A DNA stretch of 7,618 nt from positions 1-7,618 of the forward strand of contig PAFH01000007.1 in NCBI GenBank assembly GCA_002704145.1. The letters run 5' to 3'. The DNA is from Pelagibacteraceae bacterium (lineage in GTDB: Bacteria; Pseudomonadota; Alphaproteobacteria; Pelagibacterales; Pelagibacteraceae). Each line of letters begins with the position of its first letter. Positions within the stretch are counted from its first letter, which is position 1. Positions 1 through 5,709 of this stretch are shown here, one piece after another. The notes under the pieces were generated by a model. It was not told the DNA's origin. It was given only the letters and a program-made list of their open reading frames with translations, and did no database searches. The position numbers and the translations under genes were made by a program.

Positions 1-80
1 ACAAGCATAGCTATTAGCATTGCTTCAAAACCTTCTCTTAGAAGGATGATGAATGAGCTTATTAAAGGCGTTAGTTCCAT
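1..80 (-). CDS. FTR1-family high-affinity iron permease, N-terminal fragment
   Basis: The minus strand reads from an ATG at 80-78 to the window edge, giving 26 complete codons that begin MELTPLISSFIILLREGFEA. The segment LLREGFEAMLIAML matches the first transmembrane helix of FTR1/EfeU iron permeases, whose REGLE motif (here REGFE, residues 15-19) is involved in iron translocation. The family moves ferric iron across the inner membrane, usually with a ferroxidase, cupredoxin or cytochrome partner that would lie beyond the left edge. The start fits the family, since the REGLE motif normally sits about 10-15 residues from the N-terminus. The Fur-type operators and strong promoter immediately upstream independently support an iron-uptake role. 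The rest of the protein, including the second REGLE-type motif, is outside the window, so whether it is fused to a cytochrome c domain cannot be seen. No Shine-Dalgarno sequence precedes the ATG. Confidence 0.85.
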   Translation of the reverse strand, partial: MELTPLISSFIILLREGFEAMLIAML

Positions 81-91
81 AATTAATAGTG

Positions 92-120
92 CTTATATTA
101 ATAATTATTCTCATTGTCAA
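92..120 (-). promoter_or_regulatory. Sigma-70 promoter of the FTR1 permease gene
   Basis: On the minus strand there is a perfect -35 box TTGACA (120-115), a 17-base spacer (114-98) and a -10 box TATAAG (97-92), one base from TATAAT. Transcription should begin near position 85, only about five bases before the ATG at 80, so the mRNA would be nearly leaderless. The spacer contains a Fur-type operator (99-113), the classic position for repression by steric block. The boxes and spacing are seen directly; the start site is inferred. Confidence 0.75.
99..113. promoter_or_regulatory. Fur-type operator, proximal to the permease
   Basis: TAATAATTATTCTCA matches the 7-1-7 Fur consensus TGATAATNATTATCA at 12 of 14 specified positions, with mismatches at positions 2 and 12. 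It fills most of the spacer between the -35 and -10 boxes of the leftward promoter. Its centre (106) is 28 bp from that of the stronger operator at 127-141, so two dimers could bind side by side. Known Fur sites at iron-uptake genes are often arranged in tandem like this. Confidence 0.65.
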
Positions 121-142
121 TGAAATTGATAATGATTATCAT
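114..142 (+). promoter_or_regulatory. Candidate divergent rightward Fur-controlled promoter
   Basis: On the plus strand TTGTCA (114-119, five of six to TTGACA) is followed after 17 bases by TATCAT (137-142, five of six to TATAAT). The -35 box shares its bases with the -35 box of the leftward promoter, as two halves of one palindrome. The perfect Fur operator at 127-141 covers the spacer and most of the -10 box. Transcription would begin near 149 and run into the unexplained stretch 143-212 and the small ORF at 213-428. The boxes are seen; activity is inferred. Confidence 0.5.
127..141. promoter_or_regulatory. Perfect Fur-type operator
   Basis: TGATAATGATTATCA is a perfect inverted repeat and matches the 7-1-7 Fur consensus at all 14 specified positions. 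It lies upstream of the -35 box of the permease promoter and overlaps the spacer and -10 box of a candidate rightward promoter, so it could act on both. In Alphaproteobacteria, Fur-family proteins may instead sense manganese (Mur), and iron control may pass to RirA or Irr. The iron-permease target makes an iron-responsive Fur the simplest reading here. Confidence 0.85.
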
Positions 143-212
143 TTGCGGAATTGACGCAGCCAGTAGTAGAAGAAACTGTTGATAACTAGGGCTAATTGAT
201 GTTTAAAGAGTA
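143..212 (+). other. Untranslated or cryptic leader after the Fur-controlled promoter
   Basis: This 70-base stretch looks less A+T-rich than its surroundings and holds no recognisable gene. It contains AGGG (188-191) seven bases before an ATG at 199. That ATG opens only a four-codon ORF (M-F-K-E) ending in TAG at 211-213, and the G of this stop is the first base of the GTG start of the next ORF. It could be the 5' leader of the small ORF, part of a small RNA, or a decayed gene. A weak CAGT...ACTG pairing exists (about 162-178), but no convincing terminator hairpin or tRNA fold was found. Confidence 0.3.
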
Positions 213-428
213 GTGCTTCAAATAAATCCAAAAAAATTTAAGACAATACAAAACAAAACAATACCTTCACCTTTAAGACCTAAATTTCGAAATAAAAAAG
301 AAACAAACATCTATTTTCTATCAAAAAGAAAAAATGACGAAAAAAAAAGAAATAGTTTCAATAAAAAAATAAAGCTTTTAAGCGTAATATCTATAATTGG
401 AATAAGTGCGTACTACTTATCAAATTAA
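213..428 (+). CDS. Small basic protein with a possible C-terminal membrane anchor, uncertain
   Basis: This is an unrecognised 71-residue ORF with a GTG start, the only start codon available after the in-frame stop at 204-206. Residues 1-53 are very rich in Lys, Arg and Asn. Residues about 54-69 (KLLSVISIIGISAYYL) are hydrophobic and could form one short membrane span with the basic part in the cytoplasm. No known motif is visible. It lies downstream of the candidate rightward Fur-controlled promoter, which would make it an iron-starvation gene if real. Its TAA overlaps the stop of the convergent hydratase gene. The lysine richness partly reflects poly-A runs, so it may be a chance ORF. The weak AAAGAG just before the GTG is too close to be a good ribosome site. 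Confidence 0.4.
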   Translation: MLQINPKKFKTIQNKTIPSPLRPKFRNKKETNIYFLSKRKNDEKKRNSFNKKIKLLSVISIIGISAYYLSN

Positions 429-1201
429 GAAATTTTAGCACGAACAGTGCCTAAATTTTTAATCTTACCAATATAAATACCTTTTGCCAAAATTGGAACA
501 ACACCAACAGTAGATCCTGTAAAAACGTAGAAATTTTGATTACACTTTATTTTATCTTTTAAAAGTTTATTCAAAACGAAAACAAGGGAATTTAAAGGAT
601 CAACATAGACAGTATTAGTATTACCAAATACTGATTGTTTAATTTTATGATTTGAAATATTTGTTTTAAGATTTTTAAGATTTAAAAATTTAAATTTTTT
701 ATTATTACCAATAACAAATTTTTGATTACCGCCAAAATCAGAACAAAGATCGCCTAAAGTTTTGATGCCCCTTTTTTTTTGACGGTATCCGACAACTTCA
801 ATACAAGGAGCCATGTGGGTAATAAATTTTTTTAAATTAGATCTCGTTATTTTTTTATTGATATTTAAAACTTCTTTTTTTAAAAGATAACAAACTTCAA
901 GTTCAATTCCTAAAGTAAATTTGTTAATTTTTACTTTATTATTATTTTTAAGAAAATTATGTTTATAAACTGCTGCGTAAAAAGGCTCTTTTTCCTTAAG
1001 TTTCTTTAAAAGAGGGATTCCAGTTCCACCTGCCTTAAAACCAATTACAGGTTTTTTTATTTTACTTTCACATAATTTTCGAAAATAATTTGCTTTCGAT
1101 AATTTTTTTGTAAATATACTTGGTATAGGATTTATGATTTTATCTTTTAAAAAAGCAGTAACAAGTTTAGTAGCTATTTTTTCATGTAATTTGTTTTTCA
1201 T
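425..1201 (-). CDS. 2-keto-4-pentenoate hydratase / oxaloacid decarboxylase family protein (MhpD-like)
   Basis: The 258-residue length is normal for MhpD-type hydratases, which belong to the fumarylacetoacetate hydrolase superfamily. The family hydrates 2-hydroxypenta-2,4-dienoate, or decarboxylates 4-oxalocrotonate, in aromatic meta-cleavage pathways, using a divalent metal in the cytoplasm. The expected pieces appear in order: GFKAG with Lys56; the metal-binding E-x-E pair Glu100 and Glu102 (GIELEV); the third metal ligand Glu135 (CIEVVGYR); Asp201-Pro202 (VDPLNSL); and the C-terminal FTGSTVGVVPI followed by LGTV. All active-site acids look intact, so it is probably an enzyme despite its divergent, lysine-rich sequence. 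No aromatic ring-cleavage genes are nearby, so the true substrate is unknown. It is divergent from the small ORF at 1251 and convergent with the ORF ending at 428. No Shine-Dalgarno site is visible before the ATG. Confidence 0.8.
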   Translation of the reverse strand: MKNKLHEKIATKLVTAFLKDKIINPIPSIFTKKLSKANYFRKLCESKIKKPVIGFKAGGTGIPLLKKLKEKEPFYAAVYKHNFLKNNNKVKINKFTLGIELEVCYLLKKEVLNINKKITRSNLKKFITHMAPCIEVVGYRQKKRGIKTLGDLCSDFGGNQKFVIGNNKKFKFLNLKNLKTNISNHKIKQSVFGNTNTVYVDPLNSLVFVLNKLLKDKIKCNQNFYVFTGSTVGVVPILAKGIYIGKIKNLGTVRAKIS

Positions 1202-1250
1202 ATGATCAATATTATGTTACAATTATTATTATAAAAAACAACATATTTTA
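1202..1250. promoter_or_regulatory. Divergent spacer between the hydratase gene and the small ORF
   Basis: This 49-base, almost pure A+T spacer must hold the promoters of both flanking genes. A perfect TATAAT is on the minus strand at 1233-1228, which would place a start about 20 bases before the hydratase ATG. The only -35 near it (TTCATT, 1255-1250) is poor. On the plus strand there are TATTAT and TATAAA sequences but no good -35 partner. In DNA this A+T-rich such matches are expected by chance. Confidence 0.3.
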
Positions 1251-1445
1251 ATGAATAGCAAAAGTTACACTATAGAGGAAATATTAAATGCAGTAAACGA
1301 TTTACAAAAAAGCAAGAAAAATGAAGAAATGTCGCAAATTGAATTAAACCATTTAAAAAAAGATGTGACTACAAAACTCGATATCCCAAATAATACTCTA
1401 AGATTAATTGAGCAGGCAGAAAAAAAAATAAAATCAAAAAATTAA
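1251..1445 (+). CDS. Hypothetical 64-residue charged protein
   Basis: The ORF has an ATG start and 64 residues and I do not recognise it. The sequence is hydrophilic, Lys/Glu/Asn-rich and likely mainly helical (for example YTIEEILNAVNDLQKSKKN, then NNTLRLIEQAEKKIKSK). It lacks a signal peptide, membrane span and cysteines. The central SQIELNHLKKDVTTKLDIPNNTLRLI could suggest a small helical or helix-turn-helix-like fold, but this is weak. It is divergent from the hydratase gene and ends five bases before the convergent end of the glycosyltransferase gene. Using nearly all the space between two well-supported genes favours it being real. No ribosome binding site is visible. Confidence 0.55.
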   Translation: MNSKSYTIEEILNAVNDLQKSKKNEEMSQIELNHLKKDVTTKLDIPNNTLRLIEQAEKKIKSKN

Positions 1446-1450
1446 CAATT

Positions 1451-2329
1451 CTAAATCGATTGAGCGTCAACTATTTGTTTATAAGGTCTATACTCAGATG
1501 GTTTATTTTTTATTGATGAAACCAACCCTCCGATTTCAGCAGTAACAAGTTTTCTTTCATCCTTATTTAATTGAAAATAAGTTTTTAAGTATTTGATAAT
1601 TAGTTTATACATTATCGCTATGGACTTTCTAAATGCATAAGATTTACCATAATGTTTTTTATTATAATAAAATCTACTCCAATTATAGTGCCAATTTTTA
1701 TTTAATTTTGCATAAAAATCCAAATCTTTATCATGTGACGCTGATCCAATATGAAATGTGTTAATCCCCAGTGATACATATATCTTCCTATTTTTATTTT
1801 TAAGTCTTTTTGAAAAGTCTTGAGCTTCGAAATAAAGAAATATTTTTTCATCCCATAGATCGTTTTGATCAAAATTATCTTTATTTATTAGCCATGTTAA
1901 ATCGACAAAATCTACTTGTTTTAAGTTAAATTTACTCTTGTTTGAGTTGTCATAATTATTAGATACTTCATAATTGCAGAAGAGTTTATCATTTTTATCG
2001 TAAGGGGTTAAAACTGTAAAATCTTTAAAAGTATTTGTGCATTCGATAAGTTTGTCTACACAATTATCTATTAATTGAACGTCAGGTTGTGAAATAAACA
2101 CCATATTTGTTTTTGACTCTTTAATTCCAATATTCGCTGCATACCCAAATCCATAGTTTTTTTCTGGTATAATTACTCTTACATTTTTAAAATTTGATTC
2201 TAATTTTTTTTTTAATTCTAAATCTCTGGAGTTTTCAATTATTATTATTGGAATCTTTTCACCTATTTCAATAATTCTATCTTCAATAATTTTAGAACTA
2301 TAAAATGATGGAATTACAACGGTTAACAT
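1451..2329 (-). CDS. Family 2 glycosyltransferase (rhamnosyltransferase-like)
   Basis: This 292-residue GT-A-fold protein should transfer a sugar from a nucleotide-sugar to a growing glycan on the cytoplasmic side of the inner membrane. The N-terminal strand MLTVVIPSFYSS (1-12) and NYGFGYAANIGIKES (58-72) are typical of GT2 enzymes of the rhamnosyltransferase type. At the metal/nucleotide position it reads SQPDVQL (80-86), like the N-P-D-V of that group and not a full DxD. WDEKIFLYFEAQDFSKRL (159-176) is the acceptor-side motif with the likely catalytic acid (Glu168/Asp171), followed by FHIGSAS (192-198). The C-terminal 90 residues are basic and aromatic and lack a clear membrane span. It follows gap after 23 bp on the same strand. 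Donor and acceptor sugars cannot be told from sequence. A weak purine-rich AAGATAAG lies before the ATG. Confidence 0.85.
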   Translation of the reverse strand: MLTVVIPSFYSSKIIEDRIIEIGEKIPIIIIENSRDLELKKKLESNFKNVRVIIPEKNYGFGYAANIGIKESKTNMVFISQPDVQLIDNCVDKLIECTNTFKDFTVLTPYDKNDKLFCNYEVSNNYDNSNKSKFNLKQVDFVDLTWLINKDNFDQNDLWDEKIFLYFEAQDFSKRLKNKNRKIYVSLGINTFHIGSASHDKDLDFYAKLNKNWHYNWSRFYYNKKHYGKSYAFRKSIAIMYKLIIKYLKTYFQLNKDERKLVTAEIGGLVSSIKNKPSEYRPYKQIVDAQSI

Positions 2330-2352
2330 TAGTCTTATCTTAAAATTTTTCT

Positions 2353-3357
2353 TTATTTTAATCCAGCTATTTGAATAGCAGTGTCACACATTCTATTTGA
2401 GAAGCCCCATTCATTATCATACCAAGATAATACTCTGCTAAACTTTCCTTTAATAACTTGTGTTTGGGTTAAGTCAAAAATTGAGCTATTTGGATTGTGA
2501 TTAAAATCTTTAGAAACTAATGGAGCCGAGTTCACATCTAATATTCCTTTTAAATTTCCAGACGAAGCTTTTATCATTGATTCATTAATACTTTTCACAC
2601 TTAAATCTTCTTTTGTTACAAATGTAAAATCTATTAACGAAACATTAGGTGTAGGAACTCTAATTGCTGTTCCGTCTAATTTGCCTTTAAGACTTGGTAA
2701 TACCAAGCTCATTGCTTTAGCTGCTCCTGTTGAAGTAGGTATCATAGAGTCACCTGAAGCTCTTGCGCGTCTAAGATCCTTATGCAAGGTATCTAAAAGT
2801 TTTTGATCTCCAGTATAACTATGAATTGTTGTCATATAACCATACTCTATACCAAATGTGTTTTCTAAAACCATAGCTACAGGAGCTAAACAATTGGTCG
2901 TGCAAGATCCATTTGAAATTATATTATGCTCTTTTTTTAAATCTTTACTGTTCACACCTTGTACTACTGTAAAATCAACTTCTTTTGCTGGAGCAGAAAT
3001 AATAACTTTTCTAGCACCTGCGGAAATATGTTTACCAGCTGAGTTTTTATCTAAAAAAAAACCTGTGCATTCTAAAACAACATCTGCTCCAATTTTTCCC
3101 CAAGGTAGTTTAGCCGGATCTCTTTCAGCAAAAACTTTAATTTTTTGGTCTCCAATTTCAAAACCGTCGTTAGTTGTTTTAACATCATGATTTAATATTC
3201 CGTGTGTACTATCAAATTTTATTAAGTGAGCATTTGCCTCAATTGACCCCAAATCATTTATTCCAACTATTTCAATTTTTCCCTTATAATTCTCAAGTAA
3301 AGCTCTTAAAATAAGCCTTCCAATTCTTCCAAAACCGTTAATTCCTACTTTTACCAT
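2353..3357 (-). CDS. gap: Glyceraldehyde-3-phosphate dehydrogenase, class I
   Basis: The enzyme interconverts glyceraldehyde 3-phosphate and 1,3-bisphosphoglycerate with NAD(P) in cytoplasmic glycolysis and gluconeogenesis. The 334-residue length is standard. The Rossmann motif KVGINGFGRIGR spans 3-14, Asn34-Asp35 is the adenosine-ribose position that favours NAD, SCTTNCLAP (151-159) contains the nucleophile Cys152, and His179 (TTIHS) is its partner. TGDQKLLDTLHKDLRRARA, MIPTSTGAAKA, RVPTPNVS and the C-terminal SWYDNEWGFSNRM are all present. The position just before His192 is Leu where strictly NAD-dependent enzymes often have Pro; I recall the same in many alphaproteobacterial sequences, so dual cofactor use is possible. 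No pgk, tkt or fba neighbour is visible. The gene is divergent from gmd and is followed on its own strand by a glycosyltransferase. Confidence 0.98.
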   Translation of the reverse strand: MVKVGINGFGRIGRLILRALLENYKGKIEIVGINDLGSIEANAHLIKFDSTHGILNHDVKTTNDGFEIGDQKIKVFAERDPAKLPWGKIGADVVLECTGFFLDKNSAGKHISAGARKVIISAPAKEVDFTVVQGVNSKDLKKEHNIISNGSCTTNCLAPVAMVLENTFGIEYGYMTTIHSYTGDQKLLDTLHKDLRRARASGDSMIPTSTGAAKAMSLVLPSLKGKLDGTAIRVPTPNVSLIDFTFVTKEDLSVKSINESMIKASSGNLKGILDVNSAPLVSKDFNHNPNSSIFDLTQTQVIKGKFSRVLSWYDNEWGFSNRMCDTAIQIAGLK

Positions 3358-3434
3358 AAAAAGAATAATATTATTTTGAATTTAATTAAAATTTAGTATT
3401 CTAAGTAAATATTATATATATATATAGTCATCAG
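3358..3434. promoter_or_regulatory. Divergent gap/gmd intergenic promoter region
   Basis: These 77 bases of nearly pure A+T must contain the promoters of both gap (leftward) and gmd (rightward). The best rightward candidate is TTAAAA (3386-3391), 18 bases, TATTAT (3410-3415), giving a leader of about 13 bases. Leftward, TTTACT (3409-3404) with TTAAAT (3385-3380) and 18 bases between is possible but poor. A TA-dinucleotide tract occupies the gmd-proximal end. Neither gene has a recognisable Shine-Dalgarno site, and no regulator site stands out. Confidence 0.35.
3413..3426. repeat. (TA)7 dinucleotide tract upstream of gmd
   Basis: Seven perfect TA units end eight bases before the gmd ATG, overlapping the likely -10/start-site region of the rightward promoter. 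Such tracts melt easily and can change length by slipped-strand replication. In an A+T-rich genome it may also be chance. Confidence 0.9.
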
Positions 3435-4472
3435 ATGACAAATAAAAAAACTGCACTTATTACTGGTGTTACAGGCCAAGATGGTTCATTGTTAGCCGAC
3501 TTATTAATAAAAAAAAATTATAAGATAATTGGTCTTAAACGTAGATCTTCCTCTTTTAACACTGAACGTATCGACCACCTTTATACTAAAGAAATTTTAA
3601 ATAAAAAGTTTTTTCCGTTTTATGGCGATCTAACAGACTCTAGTAGCTTATTAAGAGTAATTCAAACAACTAAGCCTGATGAAATTTATAACCTTGGAGC
3701 TCAATCACACGTTCACACAAGTTTTGAAACCCCAGAATATACAGCTAATTCAGATGCAATAGGCACTTTAAGAATTCTAGAAGCTATTAGAATATTAAAA
3801 TTACAAAAAAAAACAAAATACTATCAAGCCTCTACATCAGAAATATTTGGAAATACAGAAATTCCTCAAAATGAAAAAACTCCTTTTAAACCTAGAAGTC
3901 CTTACGCCATTTCTAAATTGTATGCTTATTGGCAAACTATTAATTATAGAGAAGCGTATAATATATTTGCTGTAAATGGTATTTTATTTAATCACGAAGG
4001 CCCGAGAAGAGGTGAAACTTTTGTATCAAGAAAGATTTCAAGATTTGTAGCTGACTACTATATTAATAGAAAAAATACTTTATATTTAGGAAATCTAAAT
4101 GCTAAAAGAGATTGGGGCTCTGCTAAAGATTACGTGGAGTCTATGTGGTTGATGCTTCAAAAATCTAAACCTAGTGATTATGTTATCGCAACCGGAGTTT
4201 CAAAATCTGTAAAACAGTTTGTTGAGGAAGCCTTTAAAGTAATTAATATTAAGATCAAATGGAAAGGCAGAGGATTAAAAGAAGTAGGTTTTGATGCAAA
4301 AAGTAAAAAAATTGTTATCAAAATCGATCCTGGATACTTTAGACCTACCGAAATAAATGAGCTAAGAGGTGATGCTAAAAAAGCAAAACGTGAGCTTAAA
4401 TGGACACCAAAAACTAGCTTCAAATCACTTGTAAGAGAAATGGTAATTGAAGATATTAAAAAGATATCTTAA
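3435..4472 (+). CDS. gmd: GDP-mannose 4,6-dehydratase
   Basis: The enzyme converts GDP-D-mannose to GDP-4-keto-6-deoxy-D-mannose, the branch point to GDP-fucose, GDP-rhamnose, perosamine and related surface sugars. The 345-residue extended-SDR length is normal. The NADP-binding motif GVTGQDG occupies 11-17, and RRSSSFNTERIDHLY (36-50) is the gmd signature that contacts cofactor and the neighbouring subunit. NLGAQSHV spans 86-93, the catalytic Thr/Ser-Glu segment is STSEIFG (133-139), and YAISK supplies Tyr157 and Lys161. NHEGPRRGETFVSRKI and the substrate-loop YFRPTEINELRGD (301-313) are intact. No partner reductase (fcl/wcaG or rmd) is visible, so the final sugar is unknown. The next gene starts 27 bases downstream on the same strand, so gmd probably leads a four-gene operon. 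Confidence 0.97.
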   Translation: MTNKKTALITGVTGQDGSLLADLLIKKNYKIIGLKRRSSSFNTERIDHLYTKEILNKKFFPFYGDLTDSSSLLRVIQTTKPDEIYNLGAQSHVHTSFETPEYTANSDAIGTLRILEAIRILKLQKKTKYYQASTSEIFGNTEIPQNEKTPFKPRSPYAISKLYAYWQTINYREAYNIFAVNGILFNHEGPRRGETFVSRKISRFVADYYINRKNTLYLGNLNAKRDWGSAKDYVESMWLMLQKSKPSDYVIATGVSKSVKQFVEEAFKVINIKIKWKGRGLKEVGFDAKSKKIVIKIDPGYFRPTEINELRGDAKKAKRELKWTPKTSFKSLVREMVIEDIKKIS

Positions 4473-4499
4473 TAATATATTCTTAAATTTCTATTTGTA

Positions 4500-5687
4500 A
4501 TGATAAAAAATTTTACAGACCAATTATTTTATGAAACTTTAAAAATTTTATCTGATTTAATAAAATTCAAAACGGTATCTGGAACTTCTAATTTAAATTT
4601 AATTGATTATTGCGAGAACAAATTAAAATCTGCTGGGGCTAATTCTATAAAAACTTATAATGATAGTAAAAATCAAGCAAATTTATTTTCAACTATAGGA
4701 AAAAATACAGACTCAGATTTAGGAGGCATTATTTTGTCTGGACATACTGATGTTGTTCCAGCAGTTTCAAAGGATTGGTCATCAGATCCATTTATAGCTA
4801 CAGAAAAAGATAATAAAGTTTTTGGTCGCGGAACGTGCGATATGAAAGGATTTATAGCTTGTACGCTTGCAGTAGCTCCTTTATTCTCTTCTAAAAAATT
4901 AAAGAGACCAATACATTTCTCCTATACTTTTGATGAAGAAACAGGTTGTTTGGGAGCTCCAATAATCTTAGAAGATTTAAATAAAAGAAATATTAGATTT
5001 TCATCATGTATTATTGGAGAACCAACAAACATGAAAGCGGTTAATGCTAACAAAGGTTATAACGAGTACAAAACTCATTTTATAGGATTGTCAGGTCATG
5101 CTTCGAATCCTGAAAGAGGAGTTAGTGCTATTGAAATTGCTATTCTTTATAGCAATAAACTTATGGAGTTAAGAGATGAACTAAAAAAGAGAAGTAAGAA
5201 TCATAAAATATTTTTCCCATCATATTCGACACTTCAAATTGGAAAGATTACTGGTGGAATAGGTGCTAATGTAATTGCTGACCAATGCTCTTTGGAATGG
5301 GAAGTAAGGCCGATAAATAAAGATGACTCAGAATTTGTAAATAGAAGTATTGATGACTTTACTAAGAATATTTTACTGCCAAAAATAAAAAAAGATAATC
5401 CAAAGGGAGATATTCATAAAGAAATAATAGGTGAAGTTGTTGGTTTTAATAAAACAGAGTCATCAGAGGCAGTAAACTTAGTTTGTAATTTAACAGGTGA
5501 TAATTCTATAGAAACAATGGCATTTGGAACAGAGGCAGGTTTATTTCAAAATAATGGAATTAGTACTGTTATTTGTGGACCTGGATCTATAGAGCAAGCA
5601 CATACCGTAGACGAGTTTATCAGCCACGATCAATTAAAAAAATGTCTTAAGATGCTTATTTCTTTACAAGAAAAAATAAGTAGCTAA
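4500..5687 (+). CDS. argE: M20-family deacetylase, acetylornithine deacetylase (ArgE) type
   Basis: ArgE removes the acetyl group from N-acetylornithine in arginine synthesis. It is a cytoplasmic di-zinc amidohydrolase of peptidase family M20, and the 395-residue length fits. Zinc ligands and catalytic residues are in place: His82 and Asp84 (SGHTDVVP), bridging Asp114 (GRGTCDMKG), general base Glu146 with Glu147 (DEETG), Glu174 (IGEPT) and His368 (EQAHTVDEF). His200 in LSGHAS lies in the dimerisation domain. GIGANVIAD...EWEVRPI (254-272), AFGTEAGLFQ (341-350) and CGPGSIEQAH favour ArgE over DapE. ArgE-like paralogues also act on other N-acyl amino acids, so the substrate is not certain. No other arg gene is visible. 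It sits 27 bp after gmd and 22 bp before the secreted peptidase. Confidence 0.88.
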   Translation: MIKNFTDQLFYETLKILSDLIKFKTVSGTSNLNLIDYCENKLKSAGANSIKTYNDSKNQANLFSTIGKNTDSDLGGIILSGHTDVVPAVSKDWSSDPFIATEKDNKVFGRGTCDMKGFIACTLAVAPLFSSKKLKRPIHFSYTFDEETGCLGAPIILEDLNKRNIRFSSCIIGEPTNMKAVNANKGYNEYKTHFIGLSGHASNPERGVSAIEIAILYSNKLMELRDELKKRSKNHKIFFPSYSTLQIGKITGGIGANVIADQCSLEWEVRPINKDDSEFVNRSIDDFTKNILLPKIKKDNPKGDIHKEIIGEVVGFNKTESSEAVNLVCNLTGDNSIETMAFGTEAGLFQNNGISTVICGPGSIEQAHTVDEFISHDQLKKCLKMLISLQEKISS

Positions 5688-5709
5688 ATTTAATTTTATT
5701 TATAAATAA

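Noticed and set aside
151..189. 12-codon TTG-started ORF close to the predicted rightward transcription start
   Set aside because: Too short, no ribosome site and no recognisable peptide; open frames of this length are common by chance.
143..235. Possible tRNA or tmRNA remnant in the less A+T-rich stretch, with TTCAAAT near 217
   Set aside because: No cloverleaf, acceptor stem or T-arm pairing could be formed around it.
772..780. Run of nine T (nine A in the hydratase coding strand) as a programmed frameshift or broken-gene site
   Set aside because: The reading frame continues correctly on both sides, with family motifs in one frame, so nothing indicates a shift.
2330..2352. Terminator between gap and the glycosyltransferase gene
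   Set aside because: The T-rich stretch has no stable stem before it; read-through is more likely.
2858..3190. 110-codon plus-strand ORF
   Set aside because: It lies wholly inside gap on the opposite strand; gap is unmistakable and the ORF product resembles nothing.
4178..4423. 81-codon minus-strand ORF
   Set aside because: Antisense shadow of the gmd C-terminal region, where the conserved gmd motifs confirm the plus-strand reading.
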